NCBI GenBank assembly: GCA_026874595.1
Contig: CM049313.1
Coordinates: 65,910,159-65,974,158 of the forward strand
DNA from: Sipunculus nudus
Taxonomy: Eukaryota; Annelida; Sipuncula; Golfingiida; Sipunculidae
DNA: 64,000 nt
Direction: 5' to 3'
Part shown: piece by piece, positions 1-12,680 of the stretch
How the letters are laid out: each line of letters starts with the position of its first letter
Position numbering within the stretch: the first letter of the stretch is position 1
Position numbers and translations under genes: made by a program
Notes under the pieces: model-generated
Seen by the model: the letters and a program-made list of their open reading frames with translations, nothing else
Databases searched by the model: none
Told to the model about the DNA's origin: nothing

Positions 1-100
1 GATCAACCCAAAAGACAGCATCAAGTGTTTCACTTCTCCCTGAGACATTATGAATATTTATGGTGCTGAAAATTAATAAATTGTCTGTATAACCAATACA

Positions 101-242
101 TTTGGGTATTTGTAATTGTATTTCTATTTGATATTCTGTATTTGTATTTGTATTTATCTTCACTCACTCAAATTTGCATTTGTATTTGGACGGGATCCGT
201 TTTCGTATTTTAGTTTGTATTTGTATTTGACACACTCTATTT
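101..242. repeat. Degenerate TATTTG hexamer array
   Basis: The block is built from imperfect tandem copies of TATTTG (GTATTTGTATTTGTATTT and variants), interrupted by a short non-repeat segment near 155-165 and 195-215. It ends in a unique phrase ending CCCCAACCCTGG. The layout, a degenerate hexamer array with a unique tail, resembles the GAGTCC arrays at 25.3-25.8 kb, although the hexamer differs. No coding function is inferred. Confidence 0.7.
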
Positions 243-2149
243 GACCCCAACCCTGGTAATGACAGACTGTGAACACTTCTTCATTTTATATTTGCCATAT
301 CAGAAGCATGATTTGATTACATGTCTATTTATATGGATCTATGTACGTATAATTGAACGTTAAAGTTAAAAAGTATATGATAATCTTAAAATTCCATTTT
401 GACATCTTTTGTTCAATAAAAAATATTTTTATAGGAAACGGACTCGGTCTCTGACTCTGCCAGTGTTTCAGGCGTTTTGAATCGACGTTTGTCGACTGGG
501 ACTATAGACACTTGGACTGAACTTGTTCTGGTCTCAAGCTTGCACCAGGGCTTTATTGGTACAGATCAGCCTAAAATAGCCTGACTATAACCCTAATCTG
601 ACAAAAAGAATTTATAAACTGAACAAAAATGTCTTTAAAATAAGGACAGTGGCTTTCTTTGTAGTTCGGGCTCTTACAGTTTTAACCCTCACTATGGGGA
701 AAGTCACTCCCTCAATAAATAATAATGGTCAATATATAATAATGGAACCATATTTTCATTACCCGATCAATTTACACCGTAGCTTTTACTAATAGATACT
801 TAGCGTCTATAATCAGAGAAAAAGTATCATCACCGTGCTAGAGCCTGCATGATACAAACTACCGAGACAGACCAGAGACGGAGGGATGTGAACCATATGG
901 ACCACCTGGTCGCCGCCTGTAAGTTTTAAAAATCCCATGACGGGCTGCAATACATAGGAAGTCTGTACATCATTTTTTTGGGGTTAGTGAACTCGCCGCT
1001 CGAAATTGACAATCCTTACTTTCTTCAGAATAAGGTTTCCTGTGTTATGAACACGTGAATGAAAGGGGGCATGGGCTGTAGCTTCGCCTGTAGACTAATA
1101 TTGGATTGTCTGTTTTCTGATTTTTGTATTACAAAGAATTCAGAGAAGGCACTACCGGGAGTGGGGGAAAAATGGCAAGTTATATTAACTGCTGCAAGGT
1201 CTGCTGTCAAAAACCATTGAACTGTAATACATTAGTCGTGTTGGGGCGCTGTGGGTCGTTGTAAGTCAGTAATATCAATCTCTTGGTACCTGTGTTAAAG
1301 TTTGATTATGAATAATGTCTAGGGGATGATAAATTGCTGTGTACCGGTGCAAGGCTGGTAATAAATTGAATTTTCAGTGATTTTTACCATGTTCGATATT
1401 TGGGGCGTAATGAGCTGTAACAAGTCGCTTTGTTACTAATACACATTATCATGAATCATTCATAGCTGTGCCGTGCCGTGACCTGCAACAATCACTTCAT
1501 CATAACGTCATCAGTGTGATAAATGTGGTGATATAAAATCATTAATTACTAAGCCGCTTTAGTATTTTTTTTTGTCCTCCTCTGCTTTAATACGACCTGG
1601 CACCGGTTTCGTTCTAGATAATGAAGATTGGTAAAATACACGACATCAAGAGTTCTTTTAAGTTTGGTGAGTGACAGCAAACAACAGTGATAGTTCCTAG
1701 ACGCCAGCTGTTTGCACTCCGAGCTTAAAGTGCCATTTGTCAACCGGTGTATTTATTTATTAAAGGGATCAATGGTATGATGGATCCCGGTCATGCCCCA
1801 GACATGATGGTCACAGCTCCAACTGTAGAAAACAAGGGATTCCTTTGCGTAAGATCTAAATAGTAGATACCGGGTTCGTATTCCACCACTTATGAATGGC
1901 TCCACTACAGTGACACAGCCGGGATCTGCGGGTACCGATTTTTGGATTGGGGAAATGCTGGGCTGAATGGTACATTATCTCAAGTTTCTAAGTTTTTATT
2001 TATTATTTTTGTAAATTGTCTTTTAAGTAACCGCCTTTACTTTTTAAATGCTAGCTTAACTAAGTATAAGTACATCTGCATAATGCCATTCCGGTGTCGG
2101 ATTACGTGGCAGGGCAGTATCACACAATTCCTAAATGTTTTATCCTGTT
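243..2149. other. Non-coding stretch, no gene seen
   Basis: Only short open frames (under 75 codons) without domains, signal peptides or convincing codon structure occur here. The part at 1745-1945 has a tail-like phrase (a CTGCGGGTACC segment) faintly similar to the 3' part of the SINE at 2150-2565, but too diverged to call. Confidence 0.5.
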
Positions 2150-2565
2150 TTTACAAGACACAGTGACTATTGCACCTGCGGGTCCTGGGTATGTAATCAC
2201 CCCCATAGCTCGGTTAAATCGGGAACACCCGAAGGGCGCGTGTGTGAGTGAAATGCAGTAGCTGGGCACGGCTTTCCCATTAAGGGATCATTATTATCTA
2301 AAACCCCTGTGAAAACGAATGAAAAATTAACAAATATGTATATCATAAGAAAGATCAAAGTACCAGGTTTAGAATACTTCATGGCATCTTTTCTTAATTG
2401 AAAGCACTTTTGTACTGAAATTAGGTATCGGGATTTCACGCAATAATGATACTTTAAACCTGCAGATCGCTCACCCTGTGTGGAGGCCGACGTGAAAAAC
2501 CCACCGCCGAGGCTGAGATTAGAACTCATGATCTACCCCTAGCCACAGAAGTCGGTGCCCAAGAC
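2150..2565 (-). mobile_element. tRNA-derived SINE copy with altered middle
   Basis: Read on the minus strand, the segment starts with a tRNA-like head. An A-box-like stretch (CTAGGGGTAGATCA) is followed by a B-box-like stretch (GAGTTCTAATCTCAGCC), then a GCGGTGGGTTTTTC region and a GAGCGATCTGCAGG phrase. The same order of phrases occurs in the plus-strand copy at 14361-14606. The 3' segment, with a GGTGATTACATACCCAG-type phrase and a CCCGCAG core, is also shared. The middle (about 2220-2460) is unlike the other copy, so this one may carry an insertion or replacement. A 110-codon open frame runs through it and is probably not real. Confidence 0.55.
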
Positions 2566-4617
2566 AAATTAAGAAATAAGGATCCCAGGATTGATCTTTT
2601 TCTATGTATAAATTGTTGTAACTTGAATACACAACTCGGTAGGTTTATAAATTGGACTTGGAAGACTGCCCTGACCCTGATCGTAGACTCTAATGTTAAA
2701 GGTTCGAATGGCAATGAAATTGTTGCAGGTGAAAGTGTACAGAAGTGAAAGTTAATGTGAATTGGACTGATAATTTCCCGTTACAGTTTTACTTGCAGAT
2801 ATATGTAGTGTATGGAAAGAGTATCCTCAATATTACGTGCAAGGGCAGACTGGCGGGGGGGGGGGGGGAGGACAAGGATAGGCCCCGTGGGGGAAACCAG
2901 CCCCTCCCCACCCCCACCCGTACCACCACCACCCTGCATCGGCACTGCGCTATCGAACTTACAAATATCTGAGACATTCGCCCTAATGATTAAACAATAG
3001 GCTATTTATTGTTGGTATACAAGAAAAACAAGAAGACAACATGTCGTTCTTAGCATATTGTCATCTTCGTCGTCATTCAACAGACACCGCCACCTACAGG
3101 CGATGAACCTAAATATTGCAGCTTTCTGTTTATCTGTAGTAAATCAATAAGCAAAAAAAAATAATAAGTTGGTTAATGGTGTTAAATTTAATTTAATATT
3201 ACGCGAGTGGTTAGGGTTTACTGAGTGGAGGGGGCACCCTTGTGGTAAAGACTTATGTCACGGGTCTTCGCACGAAAGGCAGATGCGAGTCCACAGACTT
3301 GCGGTCACAAGCCATGCCTTCTAAACATATTGCTACCTTGCCTTCATGCTAGAAAGTTATACTGAGTGAGTAAATATAAATGTTTTGCCAACATTTAAAA
3401 GACGGTCATCTTGCGGCAATTTATTTAACTTATTAAATATTCTAGGTCAAACCTGCTTATTAAAGGTTCCGTTTGTTTAGTAAAAGATTCATGAAATTAT
3501 CACGCAGAAAGCTGACGACCTCCTAGAGTTCAATAACTTACTTCAGCTAAATTTTGCCCCATTATCTTGATTTAATTCTCGGAGACAGAGCCCGAAATAA
3601 GGGTCATTTCACGATGAAAATGGAAATAATTGTGTAGTCAAGAGACGTTTTGTTAATAATCGCAGGTCATCGGGCACTGCCGTCCCTTGTTATTAAATCG
3701 ACCATTGGGGGTGTTATCAATCCTATCAGCAAACATAAAAAGAAATGTTTCTATTATGAAGAAAAGAAGTTTCCAGCTGTCTAAAAAGCCGAGCCAGTGA
3801 ACTTAGCCGATCAATTCGGTGAACCATCGGCAAAACTATTAGATTAAGAAAGGGGCTGATATAATCCACTTATCTCATATGAGATTTACTCTGGCTCAAG
3901 TAAACATCTCATTTACCAGACTGAATTGGATTATCTCCTGTTTGCGCAGGTCCACGCTGTGGCCTCACCAGCCTTACAGACAATATAACAGGGACGGGCA
4001 GGGATGCCAAAACAATGACTTGGCTCCGATCCATCTGTAAAGCAGCTAGGTTCAGTTATTTTTCTCTCAGGGTTGTAGGCCTACTTGGACATGAATATAT
4101 TCTTTGTCTTAGTCTAATAATGGAATTTTTGTCTTATAAGGCGCAGCTATCTTTTGAATTAAGCTTAATGTTTTACCAGGGACAATATCAAATCCGTTCT
4201 TGGCCATTCTATGGAATTCATTGTCTCTGGCAAGGTCTGCGTATAAACAAAATAACAGTCATTTCGAGATATGTTGTAAATTTTAAAAGTAAAATGTTAA
4301 GTATGTCTAGAAAAAAAACTGATTTCATAATATCAGTCCATTGATTTATTTCATGGTATAAGCATTGTATATTAGAAGAAAGGGAACAAGTTCAATCTGA
4401 TCAATACTTTATTCAATGCCATATGTACATTTGTAATTGTTAGTATGGTTACCACAGTCAATCCAGGAAAACACATAAACCCGTCACCGTACATCTCCTT
4501 ATCCATCCGCTTTATATAAGATTTGATACATCATTATTTGATTGATGGATGATGTTATGCTTGCTTGCTTCACTCTTCAGTTCTTCATGTAATCCGGTAC
4601 TTTGAATCCTGCCGTTT
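2566..4617. other. Non-coding stretch with a G-run/C-run pocket
   Basis: No gene is supported. Positions 2853-2870 are a pure G run followed by C-rich CCCACCC repeats up to about 2930, which makes short frames appear on both strands. The rest is ordinary AT-rich sequence. The 109-codon frame at 4015-4344 has no recognisable domain. Confidence 0.5.
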
Positions 4618-4618
4618 G

Positions 4619-4701
<83 letters not shown>
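4619..4701. repeat. (TA)n microsatellite
   Basis: Pure TA dinucleotide array broken once by GTAAA near 4670. Confidence 0.95.
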
Positions 4702-5394
4702 CTTCTTCTTAATTATGGTTATCTTTTATATTAAAATCGATTGCGTGTATTAGGCAAACTATCAAAGAAAAAAATAATTTTATTCTGTACTTATAATAAC
4801 GGTATTTCTCATTATCCAATTTCTTGCTTTTCTTCCAACAAACTACTTAGAATATTTTATATGACCAAAAGGAAACAGTGGCGCTCATGTTATGTTGAAT
4901 AGTTGCTATTTTTTGTGATTTGCACAAAACACTTACCTTAGACCAATAAAACACAGAGAATTAAATCCATGGAACTGCTGAAGATCTGTATACAAACCCT
5001 ATATATAACGTACATAACAGAAACGAGGTTATACATCAAAATTTTGAACGAAGTCCTAAATATTTCTGTGCAAATCTGCTGATGTTCTATATGTGATACG
5101 TAATAATTTATCTCAATTGGAAATTATTTGCAGCACATTCAAAATTGGAATACCTCAAGCCTGCTCAAGCAGTGAACAACTAAAATCCAGGGTTTGTACC
5201 ACTATCATTCTGAGCACACTCGAAGAACCAAAAAAAAACTAAAAATATGCATCTAAATGGATACATGCCTCCGGCATGGGAACACAAGTTTTTCAAGTGG
5301 CCCATGGGCCATGACGCTCAGCTTATTTTGACTTGTAGCTCTATGTCATTTTATTAATGTTATATATTTTGCCTGTGAGAATAGCCTAGGGCTA
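4702..5394. other. Non-coding stretch, nothing recognised
   Basis: AT-rich sequence without open frames over 60 codons, repeats or RNA motifs that I can recognise. Confidence 0.5.
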
Positions 5395-6206
5395 ATGTTA
5401 TTGTGTTGAAAAAAGGACAGAAAATAGAAATTTTAGGATTCTTTGGCGACCTGCCTAGGAACCCCCTGGATTTCACAATAGAGGGTTCAAAAGAAAATGG
5501 AAACAGTTTGTACCCTGTCTGTCTGTCTGTCTGGGTGCTCAAAATCATGTTTCTGGTCCATAGCCAGCAGAATATAGGTCATCATGACCCAATTTCAGGT
5601 TTCCAAGGAGAATTGCCAAGGACTTGCCTGAATGTCATGTTAGAAGAGTCTAGAGCTAATGGACACAATTTGTGCCATCTCTGACTGCTTCTGGCCAGCA
5701 GCTTGCAGAATATACGTCACCATGACCTAATTTCAGGTTGGTTTACAAGGAGATTTGCTTTGAAAGTCCCAGGATATTGTGTTTGAAGATTCTAGACCTC
5801 ACAGGACGATTTGTTCTCATCTGACATTCAGGGTGCTCCTATGACATCTTTTCCCTATAAGTCGCAGAATATAGGTCACAGTGACATAGTTTCAGGTTTC
5901 CAAGGACATGTGTCTAGGATCTCCCTCAAAGTTTTGTTAGAGGATTCTAGGCCCTATGGATACCATATGTGCGCCGTATGACTGAGTGCTCAAAATTATG
6001 TTTTCGGCCCGTAGGTCACAAGATATAGGTCAACATGACCTAATTTCGGGTTTCCAAGAGATCTGCTCAGGACCTCCCTGGATGTACAGTAAGAAGTTTC
6101 TTGGTCTAACGGTTACGATTTGTGCCCTGTTAACGGACGGACGGCCGGCCGGGGGGGGGGGGGGGGTTATCGCTATAGCTCAGCTGACTGTAAGTCATCT
6201 GAGCTA
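5395..6206 (-). mobile_element. Palindrome-ended repeat with ~145-bp tandem units
   Basis: On the minus strand the element starts with a 31-bp imperfect palindrome (6176-6206). A G/C run and a CCGTCCGT tract (6133-6147) follow, then about four diverged copies of a ~145-bp unit. The unit's anchor phrase (plus strand, AGAATATAGGTCA followed by TGACC) appears near 5570, 5706, 5868 and 6011, each followed by TTTCAGG/TTTCGGG and a CCAAG stretch. The palindrome and CCGTCCGT tract recur in the opposite orientation at 57902-57985 with a different body. This type of ending is familiar from bivalve repeats (family knowledge). No protein is encoded; the 93-codon frame at 5403-5684 lies inside the repeat. 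Confidence 0.7.
6176..6206. repeat. 31-bp terminal palindrome
   Basis: TAGCTCAGCTGACT and AGTCATCTGAGCTA are inverted copies with one mismatch around a 3-base loop (GTA). A nearly identical palindrome lies at 57902-57932 (loop ATA). It marks the edge of the repeat element at 5395-6206. Confidence 0.85.
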
Positions 6207-6473
6207 AAAAACACTTTGCGAGTACAGTGGAAACTGCCACTCGCAGGTACTGGTGGCTCGACCGTGACCTGAACAGGCAGCATGATCACACTGAAGAGGC
6301 TGGACCTTCTGTGCATTCATATCTTTTTTTTTGCCCATATTCCCGGGTTCATTCGTGCCTAAGTGACCGCACATTTGTGAATATTCCTTGATGACGATCC
6401 TCAATCAAGAGAAGATGCTGGCAGAACATCAACATCTAATCGATTCGTCCTTGGCCTATTCTCTAAATACCCT

Positions 6474-6537
6474 GATTCCTTTAATGACTGCGTGAGTTAT
6501 GTTGTAAACAAACACACACACAAACACAAACACACAT
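6474..6537 (+). repeat. Short tail fragment of an interspersed repeat
   Basis: The phrase CCTTTAATGACTGCGTGAGT, followed by a TTGTAAACAAACACAC tract, matches the end of the repeats at 9318-9550 (CCTTTAATAACTGTTCGAGT plus AGACAAACAGACAAAC) and, inverted, 40110-40360. Only the tail is preserved. Confidence 0.45.
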
Positions 6538-6813
6538 CCACGAATGAGAACGATCGCATACCTTCCTGGCGGATGATAGCTCAGAATCAATAATAAATAA
6601 CGATATACATGCCAGTCAAGGTAATATGTACTCATTATCCCTCAATATCGTCTTATCCTCAAGGAGTCTCCCAAAATAAAACCTACATAACATCTCGTAT
6701 GGCTCAATCCTCTTGACGTGGACCTATATTCGCATAAATAATTGAACCTTCATTTTACTGTGGCCTTTACTGTGGTCCATTCAAAGAGTTTAGGGTAAAA
6801 CAACGTTATACAA

Positions 6814-6817
<4 letters not shown>

Positions 6818-6880
<63 letters not shown>

Positions 6881-6916
6881 CATATATATATATTTATGTA
6901 TATATATATATATAAA
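6818..6916. repeat. (TA)n microsatellite
   Basis: Long TA array with interruptions near 6880 and 6896. Confidence 0.95.
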
Positions 6917-9317
6917 TGACACATGAGACTTAATAATGGAATAAATTATACTTATAAAAACTATAAATATTGTATATTGATATCGAATATCATATAAATA
7001 TATAAAATAAGACACCTTACATTCTCTGGTCCTATTTACAATTACAAAGTACGAGTGCGATACAAAACATTGCACTTTTAATGCATATTGAGAATGGAAA
7101 AGACTAACCATCGCTTTAGGACCGCCTATAGCTGTCCCTGGGGAGGATGGCATCGGTCAAGCACGAGAACATTCTAAAAGTCGGATAGTCATTACAAATA
7201 TCGTCACCTCCGTTTCAAAGTCACTGCCTCGTACCAAACGGCCCATTTACGTAATTTTAAGTTATAAGGTCTGAAAAGTGAGGCCCCACTGGTGGCCGAG
7301 AACTATCCCTGAGGGGGAAACACTGAAGAAAATTCTTTTCGTTCCTTCTTAGTCAAGTCGCATTATTTCCGGTTCCTGTCCACTAGGGTATAATAAATTT
7401 CAATCACTGTCACCGTGTCTTGTCACCAATACGTCTACACGTGGAGATTATTGAATCTCAAGAAAAAGTGTCCGCCAGCTTGGACGGTAAATGCTTTTCA
7501 AAGAAATAACATCCAAGGTAATACGGCCTTGCTTGGTGTTTACCCCGTGCCACACGTTTGCGGGAAAGACCAGTTTGAAAAAAAAAAAAATCAGTGAAAT
7601 TAATGGGAATGATTTTGCACTGATAATGAGGTATGTGGAAAACAAAGCATTTAATAATTAAAAAAAAAGGTTTGTTTTGGCCGTTTAAATGGACAGTGCT
7701 TGTGCGCCGCTTTAAGCATTAAATGGTTTTACGGCTATAGGGCGGTAAAACTTATTTGAGCTACCGTGTACAAAAGGTTATGGCGTATGTGTGTAAATAA
7801 AGGAGCTACAAAAACACTTTATTATGACTGATTTTATCAGATGTTTCAGTTGAAATAAATAAAGCTAATGAATAAAGACATTGGGGGGGGGGGGTATGTA
7901 AGTAGCAATTTGACTATTGCTGAATAAATTTTTTAAAGTTTTTGAAAGAGTATTTTATTGATCAAGTTCGTCTTGAAAGAACTATTAAAAAGATGACATT
8001 GTATATAAATTTTAACAGTCGGTTCACAAACAAACATTATCAAATTCAGTTTGTGAAGAACAGCTCGGTAAATGCAGCCAGCAACCTTGGCAATGGTTAT
8101 GATTATAGAGGAAGTCAGAAGGAACAATCAGTGTAATAGTGATTTAAATATTTTTTTTTATGTTTTGCCAGGGACAAATATAATTTAAACTATTGAATCA
8201 TGAGAAGAGCAAGGAACAAATAGATCATTTTATTTGGTAACCACCGCCAGTTATCCAGAATTTATATTCAGTTGTTATGAACTTTCGATATATTCAAAGC
8301 CATCATAGTGTCAAAGGTCAATTAAAATTATCAACCACTAAAATTTTTAAAGTCTTTTTGCTGCAACACGGAATGTTTCAATCAATGCTGAAAACAGAAA
8401 TACAAATACATTTAATTTAAACCTTATATAAAGGACTATGGCTTAAGGTACTTTTATAAATTATTTTGAAGAACTCTCTTAAACTAACCGTTGACATAAG
8501 GTTAATTACCTAATATTATCTTAATTTTACTTTTCAAAGATCAAAATTACTATGACTTAATAAGTCCGCTCCTCTGCCTACATTTAAATAGATAACATTC
8601 AATAAATGCTGACAGAAGAGAGAAAGTTTCTCATTTAGGGGATTCTTCTTTTCCCGTTTTCCATTACTGGTGTACTGACTTCCACCTGTAACAGTGGCAA
8701 AGTAGCCTGTACAAGATACGGCACCCGATTTGTTCAGTCTCCATCGTCAGGCATAGGGTGACTTTGTGACATATAACACGTGTTTCGCTCACTCTTTCCA
8801 GGGTCTTATCTTGCCAATGTGACACATGGCACGCTTTTTTCATACTCCCCTCCGTGTGGCTTAAGTTCATTCGTATCCTTCACTTACGATATTTCCGGGT
8901 TCTAGGCAGAGACCTTATTTGATCTGTCTCCTCGTTAACGTAGCGAAAAATCTGGTCGGGTGACAGTGGATCGCCGTGATTGCACAGGTAGGCTATTAGC
9001 GTAGCTCGAAAGGAATCTGAATTTAACCTGGATTTCTGCGGTTTCCGCGTCTAAGGATGTCATGTAATTAGTACAGAGGCGCCTCGTGACCAGATTTCAC
9101 ACTGTCTGCCACGAAGTTTGTAATTAGGACGAAGAGACGACGAAAGCGACTGAGATATGTCTACAATGATTCATCGCATAGTAAAAGTAACTTTAATGCT
9201 TTGTCTTTAGAACGGTGTACTCCATGTTCCGTATATACCTCTATTCTCCTTCTTCGGATGTTTTCTTAAAGGAACCATAATTTCTCCAAAGCAACTTTGT
9301 GTGTTTGTAATTTAGAA
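6917..9317. other. Non-coding stretch, no gene seen
   Basis: Only short frames (60-91 codons) without features. A 12-base G run lies near 7884. Nothing else is recognised. Confidence 0.5.
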
Positions 9318-9550
9318 AAGCATTCAGAGAGTGCATACCTCCGCCAGGCCAGCTCATTATCCCATATGGCATTGTCAGAAATGCAGCGCTTTTCCTCAAA
9401 AAAGTTCCTGGGTCCAGATGGTGATCCGAATCACCCCCACAATTTAAACAGTTGTTTCTTGTATCATTGCCGAGCTATCCTGCACGTTTCACCAAATCCT
9501 TTAATAACTGTTCGAGTAAATAGACAAACAGACAAACAAGTTTACAGAGA
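9318..9550 (+). repeat. Interspersed repeat, plus copy
   Basis: This copy shares an ordered set of phrases with the inverted copy at 40110-40360. They are GCATTCAGAGAG, CCTCCGCCA, CATATGGCATTGTCAGAAAT, CATTGCCGAGCT, a TTAATAA...GAGTAA phrase and a final AGACAAACAGACAAAC tail. Tails of the form 'short phrase, GAGTTATG/GAGTAA, then ACAAACAAAC' are known from the 3' ends of many invertebrate retroposon families, so this is likely the 3' end of a non-LTR element or a SINE. An 87-codon frame running through it is part of the repeat. Confidence 0.65.
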
Positions 9551-10104
9551 CATGAAATAGACATAAGAAATACCGGTTGGAAGCGTGAAAAGTCTTGATC
9601 TCTGAAGCTGCGCAGTGTGACCATAGATGGCGTCAGCGCAATGTTTATGGATATTGCTTCATCGCGCCCTGTGTAAGTTTTTTTTTCATTTTTGGGCAAG
9701 AAAGCAAACGGATTTGGAACTAAATATTGGCGGATACAGTTGTTGTTATTTTAGAAAAAAAAACATATTTCATGTTTATTTACCATGGAAAGAGGATAGG
9801 TCCCTTTAACTTCAAGGCTAAATCCTGCCCATTTCATAGAATATCTGAATATGATTAATATATTACAAAATTTTACCCTGTTGATAAGTATTATTGTAAA
9901 CCCACATGTATAAATGTACACCAACGGACTAATATTAAAACTTAAATGAATCATGTACTACGATGCAAGGCGGACATTGACAGCGTTGTTTTACCGCCTC
10001 TTCCCAATTGCACTTTCTGCATACTTTTGGCGCCTTACCACCATACCGGTTTAAATCTCCTAAGATTCGCTGTAGCAAATCATGTATTCAATTGTCATTA
10101 ATTT

Positions 10105-10106
<2 letters not shown>
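9551..10106. other. Non-coding stretch
   Basis: Short frames only; nothing recognised. Confidence 0.45.
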
Positions 10107-10150
<44 letters not shown>

Positions 10151-10190
10151 ATCTGTCTCTCACTCGTCTGTCTGTCTGTCTGTCTCTCGC
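10107..10190. repeat. (CT)n microsatellite passing into CTGT repeats
   Basis: CT dinucleotides to about 10146, then CTGTCTGT units. It produces Ser/Leu-rich open frames that should be ignored. Confidence 0.95.
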
Positions 10191-12680
10191 TCTTATCAGC
10201 TGACCATTCCAGGTCATTCCTTTCTGCAGCTTATGTCAGTCTGCTTCCATGTATTGATTCGTCCCATCAATTAATAACCAATATGGTAACAGAAAGGCGA
10301 TTTAAGCATGAGTTTCTCTTATTGTTTAATTAAAGTTACAAAAACTAGAGTAGACCTAAACATTACCTGACACGATAGAGTTTGCACCATGTCATATATG
10401 GCAATAAATAAAGTGACCTCTATATAATCCTTCAGGTTTTTAATTTGCACCAAGTATACAATGTTATAACGGGTTACGGGGAGCGGACATCGGTTAAATA
10501 TCAGATGGTTACTGACCTTTATAATTGGAGAGCTTCATAATTCCAGTAGGAGGGGGGACCCGTGTCGTAACTAGAATTCTGCTGCTGCAATGTGAATCTG
10601 ACATGCAATGTGATCCCGTTGGCATTTTTTAAATGTCACCACAACCAGCCAGTAAAATATTCAATAGCTCTAAGAGATGCTTCTAAATCTCTCCGCAAAG
10701 CTAATTTCTAAAAGAACACAATCTCAAATATAAGTGGCTAAGATAGAAATGTCATGTTTTCTTGAGTCTTAAAACAAGATAAGAGGAGAAGCGCAGGATA
10801 ACACATTAGTTTTACTGATACTTCATGGCAATGTATGAGAATACGATATATAAACAGCTTATTAAGTTGAACATGTACATCATTTGTCCTGTTTCCGCCA
10901 TATTCCGTATTGTTGAATAATTTTGTAAGATTACAAAGAACTGCGCTAACGTTGAACACCCATTTAGTATAACATTTTATTGTCTGGAACTACCTTGACA
11001 GTGATTAATAATATATTTTAATTTTAATTTGAAATCTATCATCTCACATGCAAAGCACAGTCAGAAAAGAAAGGAACGTCAAGTGATAGAGAGGCATTTG
11101 CTTTTACATCAAGGTCACAGTTGAAATGAGCAGGGAGCCTGTAGTTGATGTCACGGCAAAAACGATTTAAGCATAAACCTTCGGCCAACAGCCAATCTGG
11201 ATTGCTAGAGTTGTGCAAAGCGTTTTTGAAAGGATATTGGATAGGGAGAAAATGAATGACTTTAACCCTACCGAGATACTTTTAAACTGTATTTGACTCG
11301 TTCAATGGACCCCCAAGCCGAATCGGAGGCTATATAAAATTTTACCGGAAGCAAGAATCTGCTTTCATTTGCATTAAATCAAAAAGTTCCATCGCAGTTA
11401 GAGATTGCGTCACAACTTGACACCAGACGTATGCCATATTTGATTTGCCCCATATGTTGCATGAGATGTCGTAATATAACCTAGCTAAAGGAACTTTGGA
11501 ATGTTTAGTGTTCGCCACTGGCATTAGTTAGCAACGAAGATCGCTGCGTTGGTGTTTTGGGGTTTCTTTCTTCTGCTACAATACGGGACTCTCTGAGTTA
11601 AATTGTCATTGTATATCAAAGTGTTTCTTTTGGCCCACCAGGCTTGGGTGACAGGTTTATTTTCATACATGGGAACTCTTCCGACCTTTATGGTTTTGGC
11701 TTTGATCTGACAGGTGTGATTTTGTGTTTACTGGGGTCCATGTACTAGTGTATCCATGAATATAACATGTAGTTTCTTGTCACGCTCCATCTAAAACTAT
11801 AAAGGTAAAATATAACTATAATATAACTATAAAAAACGACCCTAATACACCTGTAACATCATGTCGGACGATGTCATGAACCTGCATACCATTGAAGTAT
11901 GGTCCAGACATTTCCTTGTTCAAGCTAAAGATATCGTTATGCACACATTAAGTTTTAAACGAACATCCCTGGACCACAAACTCGCTCCAACCCTAAATAA
12001 CTGCGACGACTTTGTGGCTGTTTCTAGTGTTGCGATAAACCAGCATTTTACGATATATTCCAACTACTGTGGGTTAAACTTATTGATCATCGATACATGA
12101 TAAATGTAGAAGGGTAAAGGATATTATTATAATATGATATCACCTACAAAACTAGCTCCATTGTTTTACCGGTCTTCATATATGGTTACATATAAACCTT
12201 GCTCAAATACCACGCTTAGTGCTTTTTTGTTTGCGCTCTTTCGCCGTATGATCTGTGTGGCTGACGGTAAAAAATCCGCTCCAAATTTGTTATTTTTAAT
12301 CAGTTAATGTCAGAAGCTGAAAAGCTACTCCTTGTTATATACAGAGACCTCCTTATTTGTTTGGGCTAAATGGTTTTTTTTTAGTATTGTGAGTTTAGAT
12401 AATGGACGGGCATGTACTGTTTCTCGGTTAAATTATGAAACGGACGAGTTGCAACGTACCCATAGTGACCGCCTGCTGCCTGGATGCATGAATATCTATG
12501 TGGCAGGCAGCAGTGAAACCAGAGCTTACTGCTGCTCATGAAATTTTATCATAGGTGGAACTAGATAACCCGTTGCACCAGCTGTCAGGCAGAGCGCTCC
12601 ATGCTAGATGTTTCAAATAAATTAATATTGTTGTGTTAGGGAAACATTAATCCCTCACTAGACTTGGTCTTCAATTAGAT
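10191..12680. other. Non-coding stretch, no gene seen
   Basis: Frames are at most 79 codons (for example 11861-12100) and show no domain, no signal peptide and no splice context I would trust. Confidence 0.5.
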
